Assembly: GCF_029889885.1 (NCBI RefSeq)
Contig: NZ_JARANY010000025.1
Location: forward strand, 1 to 40,593
Source of the DNA: Chromohalobacter sp. 296-RDG
Lineage (GTDB): Bacteria; Pseudomonadota; Gammaproteobacteria; Pseudomonadales; Halomonadaceae
Length of the DNA stretch: 40,593 nucleotides
Reading direction: 5' to 3'
Shown: positions 23,821 to 35,719 of the stretch, one piece after another
Numbering within the stretch: position 1 is the first letter of the stretch
Layout: each line of letters starts with the position of its first letter
Translations under genes and position numbers: made by a program
The notes under the pieces: generated by a model
Told to the model about the DNA's origin: nothing
The model's database searches: none
Seen by the model: only the letters and a program-made list of their open reading frames with translations

Positions 23821-24951
23821 TCATTCATCGTCCTGAGTCGCACCGGCGACCAAGTGACGGATGTTCCAGCCAGGCAAACCCGGGGGTGAATGGATGTCGC
23901 TATCAACATGCGTGGCGTTCGAGGCGTCTTCGTCGACACGAAAACGCAGTGTACCGAGTCGCTGGTCGGTGGCCGTCATTACATCGATCTGCCAACTGCC
24001 TTGCGATGCCAAGGGAAAGTTTTGCTTATGCGTCCAGGCGCGATAGCCCTGCTCGCGTCCACCGCGGATGACCAGCGGTATGCGATCGACCACTTCGCCA
24101 TCGTGCCGCCATACGTGATAGATCTCTTCGCGTAGGCCGCGTGGCGCGCGAATCGCGGTGTAAGCGTACAAGCCTTGCCCCGAGAGTGTCGATGGGGTCA
24201 GCACGCTTTCGCCGCGCGGCGCGCGCGATTCGATATCGAACCCTGGCGAGAGGGCGCTACCGGAGATCCAAAGCGTTGCCGGAGGAATCCACACTCGCCC
24301 CATCCAGGCCGTGGAAGCCAGCACCACGATCAGCCCGATCATTGCCAGCCATCGCCAGAAGCCTTGAGGCTGAATCAGGTTGATCAGGCTGGGCACACTG
24401 AAGATCGCCATGGCCACGATCGCCAGTATCAGGCTTTGACCGGTAGTCAGATGCAACATGATCGGCAACGTCACCAGCACTACCACGAACACGCACAATG
24501 CGTGGAACATGAAGTATAACCAGCGATGGCGTTGCGCGAGGCTGAAATACAAGGGATCGAGAATCGCCAGCAGGCCGCAGCCGATCAGCAACAATGTGAA
24601 GACGGCCTGACCGCTTGCCCATACCGTGGTGGCGAGAAAAAACGGCAATACGAAGAACAGCGTTTCCTGATGAATGAGCTGCGCGATGAAGGTCGTCACC
24701 ATGCGTGGCAGACCGGGCTGGCCACGAAAGTTGAGCAACCGGGTCAGGAGACTTTCGGCCAACAGCAGGCACCATGCGAACAGCAGACCCAAGGCCAGCA
24801 CTGCGCCGAGCCATTGCTGGCGGTTGACCAGGAAAAACCCCAGCAAACCGACGACGAAGGCGGTGGGTGGCCAAAGCCAGGCAAAGCGTTTGAGCTTTTC
24901 GACAAGCGGTGTGATGCAAGCGAGCAGAGTCGCGCTAGCGGGTAAGGACAT
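23821..24951 (-). CDS. Polytopic membrane protein with C-terminal DUF2914
   Basis: 376 residues from ATG 24951. About eight membrane helices occupy the first 230 residues (for example WLWPPTAFVVGLLGFFLV and WLAMIGLIVVLASTAWMG). The C-terminal soluble part (about 245-345), probably periplasmic, has the DUF2914 pattern: IYHVWRHDGEVVDRIPL, IRGGREQGYRAWTHKQNFP, SQGSWQIDV and GTLRFRV. Neither this ATG nor the in-frame TTG at 25029 has a good ribosome binding site, so the start is uncertain. Function unknown; the helix-plus-DUF2914 layout is shared with conserved proteins of pseudomonads. It precedes slyA on the same strand, 80 bases away, and diverges from fadBA. Confidence 0.75.
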   Translation of the reverse strand: MSLPASATLLACITPLVEKLKRFAWLWPPTAFVVGLLGFFLVNRQQWLGAVLALGLLFAWCLLLAESLLTRLLNFRGQPGLPRMVTTFIAQLIHQETLFFVLPFFLATTVWASGQAVFTLLLIGCGLLAILDPLYFSLAQRHRWLYFMFHALCVFVVVLVTLPIMLHLTTGQSLILAIVAMAIFSVPSLINLIQPQGFWRWLAMIGLIVVLASTAWMGRVWIPPATLWISGSALSPGFDIESRAPRGESVLTPSTLSGQGLYAYTAIRAPRGLREEIYHVWRHDGEVVDRIPLVIRGGREQGYRAWTHKQNFPLASQGSWQIDVMTATDQRLGTLRFRVDEDASNATHVDSDIHSPPGLPGWNIRHLVAGATQDDE

Positions 24952-25267
24952 GAGGCGTGTGGATGTTCCGATGCAGCATGTAATAAAAGGCAGTGCGTAA
25001 AAAACGGCGCGATGGTTGGCGGACCGCAAAGGGGCCTATCCTATCAGGAGTCCATCGCGTCCGGGAGTTGTCTCTTCTCGATAAGACGCATTTCTACGCG
25101 ACCATTCGCTAATGGGGGAAGACTTGACGACACCGTTTGACGGGCGCAAGCTGATCTGCATTCAAACGACTGTATGAAAGTGTGCGAGGAGCAGCGTCAC
25201 GCCCGAGCTCGGCGCATGCCTCCTTCGTGAATCGTAAGGTCCAGGCTAACAGCAGGGAGAGCCCTGA
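24952..25267. other. Divergent control region of the DUF2914 gene and fadBA
   Basis: 316 bases without a credible gene. It must hold promoters for both directions. The visible elements are TTGACG at 25137-25142 (a possible -35 without a good -10) and the PsrA-like dyad at 25161-25178. Confidence 0.45.
25161..25178 (+). promoter_or_regulatory. PsrA-like fatty-acid operator
   Basis: TTCAAAC-GACT-GTATGAA is an 18-bp dyad with one mismatch and matches the GAAAC/CAAAC...GTTTG pattern bound by the TetR regulator PsrA, which represses beta-oxidation genes in pseudomonads until long acyl-CoA is present. It lies 90 bases before fadB. psrA itself is not in the window. Confidence 0.5.
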
Positions 25268-28656
<3,389 letters not shown>

Positions 28657-28715
28657 CGCGCCACTCCTGGCCGGTGACCTATTTTCGCCACTCATTCTCA
28701 TCACCACGCGATAGC

Positions 28716-28747
28716 AAAGCGACACCCGCCACGGGTGTCGCTTTTTT
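28716..28747 (+). terminator. Rho-independent terminator of fadBA
   Basis: AAAGCGACACCCG-CCA-CGGGTGTCGCTTT is a perfect 13-bp stem with a 3-base loop ending in a run of six T, 60 bases after the fadA stop. Confidence 0.9.
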
Positions 28748-28886
28748 ACGTGTATGCCGTTTCAACCAGTAAATCTGATATTGCTGAGCAAAATACTGAC
28801 TACACTGATAAAAACGTCGGGTCGCATCGAATCCTGAAGCGCGCCGCGACGTGATGTGTACATCGGCGATGGAGGAGGTGTTTTCT

Positions 28887-29489
28887 ATGCTCACGCATGT
28901 CTGGGGACTCTTGGTCCACCCGAACCGTGAATGGAAGCAGATCCACGACGAAAAGGAGACCATCACCCACCTCTACAGTCACCACGTTCTGGAAATGGCA
29001 TTGATTCCTGTGGTGTGTGCGTTCATCGGCACCACCCAGGTCGGCTGGGATTTCGGTGGCGGGCATACCATTCAGCTCAACTATCTGGACGCCTTCTTCG
29101 CCGGGGTCGCCTTCTATGTAGCGATCTTGATAGCGGTGGGCTTCATGGGCTCGGTGATCCATTGGATGGCGCAGCGTTACGCCAGTCCCCCGAGTCGTCG
29201 GCGCTGCATCATCTTCGCCGGCTACGTGGCCACACCGATGTTCGTTGGCGGGGTCGTCGCCCTCTACCCGCTGGTCTGGCTGTGCATGTTGGCGACCATC
29301 GTCGGGCTCTGTTACAGCGCCTATCTGCTGTATCTGGGAATTCCCAACTTCCTCGACATCGGCTCTGAAGAGGGCTTCATCGTCACCGGTTCGACGCTCG
29401 GCATTGGCGTGCTGGTGCTCGAGGTACTGCTTGGCGTGACAGTGCTGCTATGGGGCTACGGCGCCAAGTTGCTGGGTATCGACTTGTAG
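28887..29489 (+). CDS. Yip1-domain integral membrane protein
   Basis: 200 residues with five predicted helices, matching bacterial YIP1-family proteins. The N-terminal cytoplasmic motif VWGLLVHPNREWKQIHDE (VxxPxxxWxxI type) is the family signature, then helices near 38-55, 70-92, 114-130, 135-155 and 172-192; the loop YLGIPNFLDI is also typical. ATG 28887 is chosen because GGAGGAGG lies upstream; an ATG at 28851 lacks one. It is a single gene between two strong hairpins. Bacterial Yip1 proteins have no settled function; membrane-stress or trafficking roles are guesses. Confidence 0.82.
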   Translation: MLTHVWGLLVHPNREWKQIHDEKETITHLYSHHVLEMALIPVVCAFIGTTQVGWDFGGGHTIQLNYLDAFFAGVAFYVAILIAVGFMGSVIHWMAQRYASPPSRRRCIIFAGYVATPMFVGGVVALYPLVWLCMLATIVGLCYSAYLLYLGIPNFLDIGSEEGFIVTGSTLGIGVLVLEVLLGVTVLLWGYGAKLLGIDL

Positions 29490-29572
29490 CAAGTCACCGA
29501 GAAGGAGTATCGAATAGAGTAGAGAGTGTCGAGCCGAGTGCGTCGAGCACTCTGAAATGCTCATGCGAGCCA

Positions 29573-29607
29573 AACGCCAACGGCGCCTCCAGGGCGCCGT
29601 TGGCGTT
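29573..29607. terminator. Bidirectional terminator between yip1 and matR
   Basis: AACGCCAACGGCGCC pairs perfectly over 15 bp with GGCGCCGTTGGCGTT around a 5-base loop. It lies between convergent stops (29489 and 29613); on the minus strand the stem ends in TTTGG. Confidence 0.75.
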
Positions 29608-29612
29608 CATGC

Positions 29613-30284
29613 TCAGTCGCTTCCGGTCTGCTGAAGTTGTTGCACCGAGGCGACCAGATTGTTGAAGCGCTCACCCTGAATCTGAACATGAGCCTCAATT
29701 TCGGCCTCGGCATGTTGCTCGTCACCCGCGGCAATAGCGGCAAGCACTGCCTCGTGTTCTGCCAGGGAGCGTTCCGGGCGGTGGCGCAGATGCAGCTGCA
29801 TGCGGCGGTAGGGTTGCAGCACCGCATGCAGGCGCGTGGCCTCCTGGGCCAGAAAGGCGTTGTGGCTGGCCTCGTAGATGCGCTGATGGAAGATGCTGTT
29901 CTCGTAGTAGTAGCCGTTGGCGTCGCCGGCCTCGGCCATGCGTCGGCATGCTTCGTGAGCCTTGTGCAGCGCTTCCAGCTCTTCTGAGCCGATGCGTCTC
30001 GCCGCGAGTCGAGCGCACATACCCTCCAGTTCGGCCATCACTTCGAAGCGCTCCACCAATTCGGCCACGCTGAGCTTTGTCACGAAGGTGCCGCGCTTCG
30101 GCACCACCTCCACCATCCCTGACATCGCTAGCTGCTGGATCGCCTCGCGGACCGGCGTACGTGAACAGTCGTATTCCCGCTCCAGTGCTTCCGGGTCGAG
30201 GCGTGCGCCGGGCGGATAGCGTCCCTTGATGATGGCGTCTTCCAGCAGGTCGCGCAGTCGCTGCGCTTGGGAAACCTTGCTCAT
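29613..30284 (-). CDS. matR: GntR-family (FCD) regulator of malonate genes, MatR-like
   Basis: DNA-binding repressor of 223 residues. The N-terminal winged helix (about 6-75) has the GntR pattern LDPEALEREYDCSRTPVREAIQQLAMSG-like helices and the wing PKRGTFV. The all-helical FCD ligand domain (about 80-215) includes NSIFHQRIYEASHN with metal- or ligand-binding His residues. GGGAGGAC precedes ATG 30284. It is divergent from matA, as in rhizobial mat clusters where MatR is relieved by malonate or malonyl-CoA. The 16-bp palindrome between the genes is its likely operator. Regulation of matAB-madLM is inferred from position and family. Confidence 0.82.
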   Translation of the reverse strand: MSKVSQAQRLRDLLEDAIIKGRYPPGARLDPEALEREYDCSRTPVREAIQQLAMSGMVEVVPKRGTFVTKLSVAELVERFEVMAELEGMCARLAARRIGSEELEALHKAHEACRRMAEAGDANGYYYENSIFHQRIYEASHNAFLAQEATRLHAVLQPYRRMQLHLRHRPERSLAEHEAVLAAIAAGDEQHAEAEIEAHVQIQGERFNNLVASVQQLQQTGSD

Positions 30285-30299
30285 TGACTGTCCTCCCGC

Positions 30300-30328
30300 T
30301 TGACATAGGTATATCTTGCGCCTATTTG
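30300..30328 (+). promoter_or_regulatory. Promoter of the malonate operon
   Basis: TTGACA (30300-30305), a perfect -35, is followed after 17 bases by TATTTG (30323-30328), a weak -10. Transcription would begin near 30335, inside the palindrome at 30326-30341 and about 80 bases before matA. Confidence 0.6.
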
Positions 30329-30341
30329 TTATATATAACAA
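30326..30341. promoter_or_regulatory. Perfect 16-bp palindrome, probable MatR operator
   Basis: TTGTTATATATAACAA is a full palindrome in the matR-matA divergent gap. It overlaps the -10 and start region of the matA promoter. Its TTGT...ACAA ends match the operator form of FCD-type GntR regulators, including that reported for rhizobial MatR. Confidence 0.75.
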
Positions 30342-30413
30342 CTCGGTATCATGTATCCATGATCCGAATCAACGTCATCGACAGAGACGGCTTAGGCTTC
30401 TGGAGGGCGCAGC

Positions 30414-31787
30414 ATGAAGATGAACATGGATTTCCTGGAAAATCTGCTGTCGAGTGTGGCTCGGCGGGCACGTCAGCGCCCAGGGAGCGATCGGGCTTCA
30501 CAGCGTGGGAGGGAAACAGTGGCATCCGGCGTCGATGGCCTCATTTCGGCGTGTGATGTCCTGCTGACCGGTGGCGGCGGTGAGGCATCGCAGATACTGG
30601 TTGCCCAACGATTGCTTGCGGGCTATGCCGAGCTGGATGCCGACGAGCGTCGTATCTTCCTGACCAAACTCGCCGAGCGCCACGGTGCTAGTTCCGAGGC
30701 GATCCACGCCGCCTACGAGGCCTATCGCGAGGGAGAAAGTGAAGCCGACCTGCGGGCGCTAATCGAGGCCTGCGAACCTCCGCGTCAAGAGTTGCTACGC
30801 CGTCTCAACCTTTGCCCGGGTGGTACTTATGAGCTGGTCAAAATGCGCGCCGACCTGCAGGCGCATCTCGGCGAGTCGCCGGAGCTGGCCGGTCTTGACG
30901 AGGATTTTGCGCATCTGTTCGCGTCCTGGTTCAACCGTGGCTTTCTGGTACTAAAGAGCATCGACTGGAATACCCCGGCAGCGGTGCTCGAGAAACTTAT
31001 CCGTTACGAGGCTGTGCACGAGATTCAGGACTGGAACGACCTGCGCCAGCGCCTTGATCCAGAGGACCGACGGTGCTACGCCTTCTTCCATCCGGCCATC
31101 GGCGACGAGCCGCTGATCTTCGTCGAGGTGGCGCTGTGTCGCGGGATACCGGGCAACATTCAGGTACTACTGTCCGGTGGCGACGAAGTGGCTCCCCAAG
31201 ATGCCGACACGGCGGTTTTCTACAGCATTAGCAATTGTCAGGCCGGGCTGAAAGGGATTTCCTTCGGCAACTTCCTGATCAAGCAGGTAGTGCATGAGTT
31301 ACGCCGAGAGCTGCCCGAACTCGACAACTTCGTGACCTTGTCGCCGGTGCCGGGCTTTGCCAAATGGCTGGCGGAACGGCGCGAGGCTGGCGAGTGTCGG
31401 CTGACGACTGACGCCGCCACTGCCCTTGATGAGACTCGCTGGCGTGACGACCCGCAGGCTCGGGAAGTGCTCGAGTCCGAACTCTTGCCCTTGGCCGCTC
31501 ACTATTTCACCCAGGCCAAGCAGCGCCAAGGCTTGCCACGTGACCCTGTGGCGCGCTTTCACCTGGGCAACGGGGCGAGCCTGCATCGACTCAACTGGCC
31601 CGCCGACATCTCCACCAAGGGCTGCCGTCAAGCCCATGGCTTGATGGTCAATTATCGCTACGAGCCGGACCGCATCGAGCAGAACCACGAGGCCTACACC
31701 CGTGAGGGCAGCGTGATTTGCACCACCGAGATCCAGCGCCAGGCAAGGCGAGCCCAGCCATTGCTGGAACCCCTCGTCGACGTCTGA
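30414..31787 (+). CDS. matA: Malonyl-CoA decarboxylase MatA
   Basis: Cytoplasmic enzyme of 457 residues (MCD family) converting malonyl-CoA to acetyl-CoA and CO2. An N-terminal helical domain (about 1-150) precedes the GNAT-fold catalytic domain. Motifs: YAFFHPAIGDEPLIFVEVAL, FYSISNCQAGLKGISFGNFL (the CoA site), Ser310 in TLSPVPGF and His383 in FHLGNGASLHRLNW, the likely catalytic pair, then LMVNYRY. GGAGGG precedes ATG 30414. First gene of the malonate operon; matB starts 29 bases after its stop. It yields acetyl-CoA from malonate once matB has activated it. Confidence 0.92.
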   Translation: MKMNMDFLENLLSSVARRARQRPGSDRASQRGRETVASGVDGLISACDVLLTGGGGEASQILVAQRLLAGYAELDADERRIFLTKLAERHGASSEAIHAAYEAYREGESEADLRALIEACEPPRQELLRRLNLCPGGTYELVKMRADLQAHLGESPELAGLDEDFAHLFASWFNRGFLVLKSIDWNTPAAVLEKLIRYEAVHEIQDWNDLRQRLDPEDRRCYAFFHPAIGDEPLIFVEVALCRGIPGNIQVLLSGGDEVAPQDADTAVFYSISNCQAGLKGISFGNFLIKQVVHELRRELPELDNFVTLSPVPGFAKWLAERREAGECRLTTDAATALDETRWRDDPQAREVLESELLPLAAHYFTQAKQRQGLPRDPVARFHLGNGASLHRLNWPADISTKGCRQAHGLMVNYRYEPDRIEQNHEAYTREGSVICTTEIQRQARRAQPLLEPLVDV

Positions 31788-31816
31788 TACCCCCGACGAC
31801 TCCCAGGAGACGCCAT

Positions 31817-33364
31817 ATGAATCACAATCTGTTCCTGCAGTTTGAGGCCCACTTCCGTGCGACGCCGAACAAGACGTTGATCGATACCCCCGAGGGGCGT
31901 CGCTATTCTTATGACGAGGTGCTGGCCACCTCACAGCGTCTGGCGGGTGTGCTTCAGTCCCTTGATGTTCAGCCCGGCGATCGAGTCGCGGTACAGGTCG
32001 ATAAGAGCCCTGAGGCGATCATGCTGTATCTGGCCTGCCTGCAAGCCGGAGCGGTCTACCTGCCGCTCAACACCGGCTACACCGGTGCCGAGATCGAGTA
32101 CTTTCTCAGCGATGCCGCGCCACAGATCTACGTGTGCCCAACGGAGTGGGAGGCGGATGCCAAACGCTTCTACCAAGAGGGCCTGGTCGTCCACGTAGAA
32201 AGCCTGGGTACGGCAGGTGATGGTAGTTTAATGGAGCGCGCCGCCATCGCCGAACCAATGACGGATATCGCCAGTCTCGAGGCCTCCGACCTTGCGGCGA
32301 TCCTCTATACCTCGGGCACTACCGGGCGCTCCAAGGGCGCCATGCTGAGCCATGCCAACCTGGCTTCCAACAGCCGGGCGCTGTCCGAGGCCTGGCACTT
32401 TACCGCCAATGATCACCTGCTGCACGCACTGCCGATCTTCCATACGCACGGGTTGTTCGTGGCCTGCAACATCGTACTGACGGTAGGGGCTTCAATGACC
32501 TTCCTGCCCAAGCTCGATGTCGAAAAACTGCTCGATCTGATGCCTCGAGCCACGGTGTTGATGGGGGTGCCAACTTTTTACACCCGGCTGCTCCAGTCCC
32601 CGCGGCTGGATCGTGATGCCGTGGCCAGCATGCGGCTTTTCGTCTCTGGTTCTGCACCGCTGCAGGCCGAGACGCATGATCAATTCCGTGAGCGGACGGG
32701 CCATGTCATTCTCGAGCGTTATGGCATGACCGAAACCAACATGAACACCTCCAATCCCTACGACGGTGAGCGACGTCCCGGCACGGTTGGATTTCCACTG
32801 CCGGGTAGTGAAGCGCGTATCACCGACCGCGAGAGCGGTGCCGATTTACCCCGTGGCGAGACCGGGCTGGTCGAGGTGCGGGGCGACAATGTCTTCCAGG
32901 GCTACTGGCAGATGCCCGAGAAGACCCGCAGCGAGTTTCGCGACGACGGCTTCTTCATTACCGGTGACCTGGGGCTGATCGACGACGACGGCTACCTGCA
33001 TATCGTCGGGCGCGACAAGGATCTGGTGATCTCTGGCGGCTACAACGTCTATCCGAAAGAGGTCGAGCAACTGATCGACGAGTTGCCAGGCGTCGCCGAG
33101 TCGGCGGTGTTCGGCGTCAAGCATCCGGACTTGGGTGAAGGTGTCACGGCCGTGATCGTGGCCCGCGAGGGTGAAGCGCCCCCCGAAGAGGAAAGCATTC
33201 AGTCGGTCTTGAGCGATCGGCTGGCACGCTACAAGCAACCCAAGCGGATATTCACGATCGAGGCACTGCCGCGCAACGTGATGGGCAAGGTACAGAAGAA
33301 CCAACTGCGTAACGTCTATGCCGACATCTATACCGTGAAGGAGGCGGACGAAACAGCCGTGTGA
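31817..33364 (+). CDS. matB: Malonyl-CoA synthetase MatB
   Basis: Cytoplasmic AMP-forming acyl-CoA ligase of 515 residues that makes malonyl-CoA from malonate, ATP and CoA. Adenylation motifs: YTSGTTGRSKGAMLSH (about 163-178), ERYGMTETNMNTSNPYDG with the malonate-site pattern of MatB, TGDLG, and the C-terminal catalytic Lys in NVMGKVQKNQL. CAGGAGA precedes ATG 31817; the open frame to 31718 lies inside matA and is unlikely. It forms a two-step pathway with MatA. No disruption seen. Confidence 0.92.
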   Translation: MNHNLFLQFEAHFRATPNKTLIDTPEGRRYSYDEVLATSQRLAGVLQSLDVQPGDRVAVQVDKSPEAIMLYLACLQAGAVYLPLNTGYTGAEIEYFLSDAAPQIYVCPTEWEADAKRFYQEGLVVHVESLGTAGDGSLMERAAIAEPMTDIASLEASDLAAILYTSGTTGRSKGAMLSHANLASNSRALSEAWHFTANDHLLHALPIFHTHGLFVACNIVLTVGASMTFLPKLDVEKLLDLMPRATVLMGVPTFYTRLLQSPRLDRDAVASMRLFVSGSAPLQAETHDQFRERTGHVILERYGMTETNMNTSNPYDGERRPGTVGFPLPGSEARITDRESGADLPRGETGLVEVRGDNVFQGYWQMPEKTRSEFRDDGFFITGDLGLIDDDGYLHIVGRDKDLVISGGYNVYPKEVEQLIDELPGVAESAVFGVKHPDLGEGVTAVIVAREGEAPPEEESIQSVLSDRLARYKQPKRIFTIEALPRNVMGKVQKNQLRNVYADIYTVKEADETAV

Positions 33365-33375
33365 TACGGCCCAGG

Positions 33376-33394
33376 GCCTGGCTGGCAGCCGGGC
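33376..33394 (+). other. Small stem-loop between matB and madL
   Basis: GCCTGGCT-GGC-AGCCGGGC, 8 bp with one wobble, 12 bases after the matB stop and about 90 before madL. No T-run; may modulate expression of the carrier genes. Confidence 0.4.
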
Positions 33395-33481
33395 TTCCTA
33401 GTCGTGCGGAGATACGACGAGGAGCACGCTAATGCTCGGGAGCTCCCGAGGATCGATTACAACGACAAGAAGGAAATGATC

Positions 33482-33904
33482 ATGGTGATCTACGGAGTGG
33501 CCTTACTGGCCGGATGCATGATGATAGGCCTGGTAATCGGAGACCTGTTGGGTCAATTACTGGGCATCAATGCCAATTTGGGCGGTGTGGGTATTGCCAT
33601 GCTGCTACTGATCTTCGTGACGGGCTATCTCAAAACGCGAGGCAAACTGCCCGATGCCACCGTCAGTGGCATCAAGTTCTGGAATGCCATGTATATCCCT
33701 ATCGTAGTGGCCATGGCTGCCAGCCAGAACGTGGCTGCGGCTTTCGGTGGTGGGCTGGTGGCACTTCTTGGCGGTGCGCTGGCAGTTGTGCTGGGGCTGG
33801 CGATGGTGCCGGTATTCGCGGGTCGACGTTCGAGCTCGCGCGTTGCCATGGGCGCCGATGAGTCGTGCCCCGAGTCCTTGACAACTCATGTCGCCGGCCG
33901 CTGA
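33482..33904 (+). CDS. madL: Malonate:sodium symporter small subunit MadL
   Basis: Inner-membrane protein of 140 residues with about four helices. The start MVIYGVALLAGCMMIGLVIGD, the block NLGGVGIAMLLLIFVTGYL and SGIKFWNAMYIPIVVAMAASQNV-like region are characteristic of MadL. Several in-frame starts exist; ATG 33482 has AAGGA seven bases upstream and gives the family length, while a GTG at 33404 does not. The hydrophilic tail after GRR (about 117-140) is longer than usual. MadM follows 12 bases on. Together they import malonate with sodium for MatB and MatA. Confidence 0.9.
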   Translation: MVIYGVALLAGCMMIGLVIGDLLGQLLGINANLGGVGIAMLLLIFVTGYLKTRGKLPDATVSGIKFWNAMYIPIVVAMAASQNVAAAFGGGLVALLGGALAVVLGLAMVPVFAGRRSSSRVAMGADESCPESLTTHVAGR

Positions 33905-33916
33905 GGAGGGTGCCCC

Positions 33917-34678
33917 ATGCTTCAGTCACTGTACGAGCTTGTCGACAAGTATCATCTGGTGGCGGCCTTCGCTGTCATCGGTTTTACCATGTATCTCGCC
34001 TACTGGATCAGTGAACGCTTTACCCGTGGCAAGCTACATGGCTCGGCTATCGCCATCATACTTGGCCTGGCGCTGGCCTATGTGGGTGGGAAGGTCACTG
34101 GTGGGTCTGATGGTCTCGCCGATATCACCCTTCTCTCCGGCCTGGGGCTGATGGGCGGAGGTATGTTGCGAGACCTGGCCATCATCGCTACCGCTTACGG
34201 CGTGCGCTTCGAGGAGGTGCGCGAGGCCGGTATGCGTGGCGTCATGGCGCTGTTCGCTGGAGTAGTGGTGTCTTTCATCGCGGGTAGCCTGGTAGCGGTC
34301 GGCTTCGGCTATACCGATCCGGTGGCGATCACTACGATCGGCGCGGGAACGGTGACCTACATCGTTGGTCCCGTCACCGGAGCAACATTGGGCGCGAGTT
34401 CCGAAGTGGTCGCGTTATCGATCGCTGCGGGGTTGGTCAAGTCAATCCTCACCATGATCGCCACGCCTATGGCAGCGCGTTTTATCGGCCTTGATAATCC
34501 GCGCTCGGCGATGATCTTCGGCGGCATGATTGGCACGACCAGCGGTGTTGCGGCGGGGCTTGCCGCCACCGACGCCCGCCTGGTGCCCTACGGCGCAATG
34601 ACCGCGACGTTCTATACAGGGCTCGGCATTCTGCTGGCGCCCACGGTGCTGTTCCTCGCTGTGCGCGGGCTGGCCTAG
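33917..34678 (+). CDS. madM: Malonate:sodium symporter large subunit MadM
   Basis: Inner-membrane carrier subunit, 253 residues, about eight helices. It starts LYELVDKYHLVAAFAVIG and has the family blocks GSAIAIILGLALAYVGG, LLSGLGLMGGGMLRDLAI, TIGAGTVTYIVGPVTGATLG and FGGMIGTTSGVAAGLAATD. GGAGGG precedes ATG 33917. With MadL it forms the two-part malonate carrier first described in Malonomonas. It closes the malonate operon; a small hairpin follows before the convergent lysR gene. Confidence 0.92.
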   Translation: MLQSLYELVDKYHLVAAFAVIGFTMYLAYWISERFTRGKLHGSAIAIILGLALAYVGGKVTGGSDGLADITLLSGLGLMGGGMLRDLAIIATAYGVRFEEVREAGMRGVMALFAGVVVSFIAGSLVAVGFGYTDPVAITTIGAGTVTYIVGPVTGATLGASSEVVALSIAAGLVKSILTMIATPMAARFIGLDNPRSAMIFGGMIGTTSGVAAGLAATDARLVPYGAMTATFYTGLGILLAPTVLFLAVRGLA

Positions 34679-34686
34679 TCGCAAGT

Positions 34687-34704
34687 GGCGCCTTTCGAGG
34701 CGCC
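34687..34704. terminator. Short hairpin between madM and lysR
   Basis: GGCGCC-TTTCGA-GGCGCC, a 6-bp GC stem between convergent stops at 34678 and 34714. No T-run; weak. Confidence 0.4.
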
Positions 34705-34713
34705 GTTGGCCGT

Positions 34714-35598
34714 TCAGGATCCTCCGCTCACATACTCTAACGACTCCAGTGAGTCGGTGGCGGTCACGATGCTTTCCAGCTCGTCGCAGAAGGTGACGAA
34801 GGCGTCGCTGGAGTGTCCCGGTGTGCGGTGCAGCTCGATCTCGACGTGCCCGAGTGGCGGCAGGCCTTCTACCTCGCCGACGATGCGACAGCCCTCGGGA
34901 ACGCTGCGCGGGGTCTTGACTGTGGCCGCCAGCCCAGCCTGTACTGGTAGGTTGATGCCGGTGGGGGAGCGGCTGGAATAGCGCACGTCCCAACGTCGGT
35001 CGGAGGGTCCCAGCGCCGCGAATGCATGGGCGCGGAAGATGCAACCCTCGGGGTTCAGCGCTAGGGGCAGGGTCTCCCAATCGTCGATGGCGCGGTCCTC
35101 GGCCACTACCCACACCATGGGCTCGCGGCCCAGCAGGCGGCCGGTCTGCGTGGGGCCGTGACGTACCACCAGCACGACATCCAGCAGCCCCTCCTGGAAG
35201 TCATGCACCAGCGAGCCGCTGATGCTGCAGCTCACTTCGAGGCGCACCTCGGGAAAGCGGGCAGCAAAACGCGGTAGCAGCTCGGGCAGGTAGGTGCTCG
35301 CCTGTTCCTCGGAAGTACCCAGGCGGATCAGCTCGCCCTGGCGGTCCACCCCCATCACCCGACGTGCCTCGTCCTGGAGCTTGAGGATGTGTCGGGCGTA
35401 GGGCAGCAAGCGCCCGCCCGGTGGGGTCAGCATGACGCTGCGGCTAGTGCGCTCGAACAGCGACTCTCCCATCTGATCCTCGAGCCGTTTGATCTGCAGG
35501 CTGACCGCCGACTGCGTGCGATGCAGCACCTTGCCGGCGGCGCTGAAACCCTCGCATTCGGCGACCGTAACGAAGGCGCGGAGCAGGTCGGTATCCAT
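34714..35598 (-). CDS. LysR-family transcriptional regulator
   Basis: 294 residues. The N-terminal winged helix (1-60) reads MDTDLLRAFVTVAECEGFSAAG, then KVLHRTQSAVSLQIKRLEDQ and LFERTSRSVMLTPPG, standard LysR. The effector domain spans about 88-285. AAGG lies upstream of ATG 35598. It diverges from the oxygenase/M24/dehydrogenase unit with a 121-base gap, so it most likely controls that unit, with the effector being its substrate or an intermediate. I do not recognise a named subgroup. Confidence 0.85.
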   Translation of the reverse strand: MDTDLLRAFVTVAECEGFSAAGKVLHRTQSAVSLQIKRLEDQMGESLFERTSRSVMLTPPGGRLLPYARHILKLQDEARRVMGVDRQGELIRLGTSEEQASTYLPELLPRFAARFPEVRLEVSCSISGSLVHDFQEGLLDVVLVVRHGPTQTGRLLGREPMVWVVAEDRAIDDWETLPLALNPEGCIFRAHAFAALGPSDRRWDVRYSSRSPTGINLPVQAGLAATVKTPRSVPEGCRIVGEVEGLPPLGHVEIELHRTPGHSSDAFVTFCDELESIVTATDSLESLEYVSGGS

Positions 35599-35675
35599 GA
35601 TCTATGAGCCTTTGCAATCTTTTTTATCTTAACCATTCATTTCTATTATTGAACCTGCCTCTCTACCCTGTCCAT

Positions 35676-35691
35676 ACGTTACTTGAAACGT
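35676..35691. promoter_or_regulatory. Inverted repeat in the lysR-oxygenase gap
   Basis: ACGTT-ACTTGA-AACGT, a perfect 5-bp inverted repeat with a 6-base centre, 29 bases before the oxygenase start. Size and place suit a LysR-type binding half, though the classic T-N11-A core is not clean. Confidence 0.4.
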
Positions 35692-35719
35692 CTTTGGATA
35701 AAGTCAGGAGCAGATCCGC

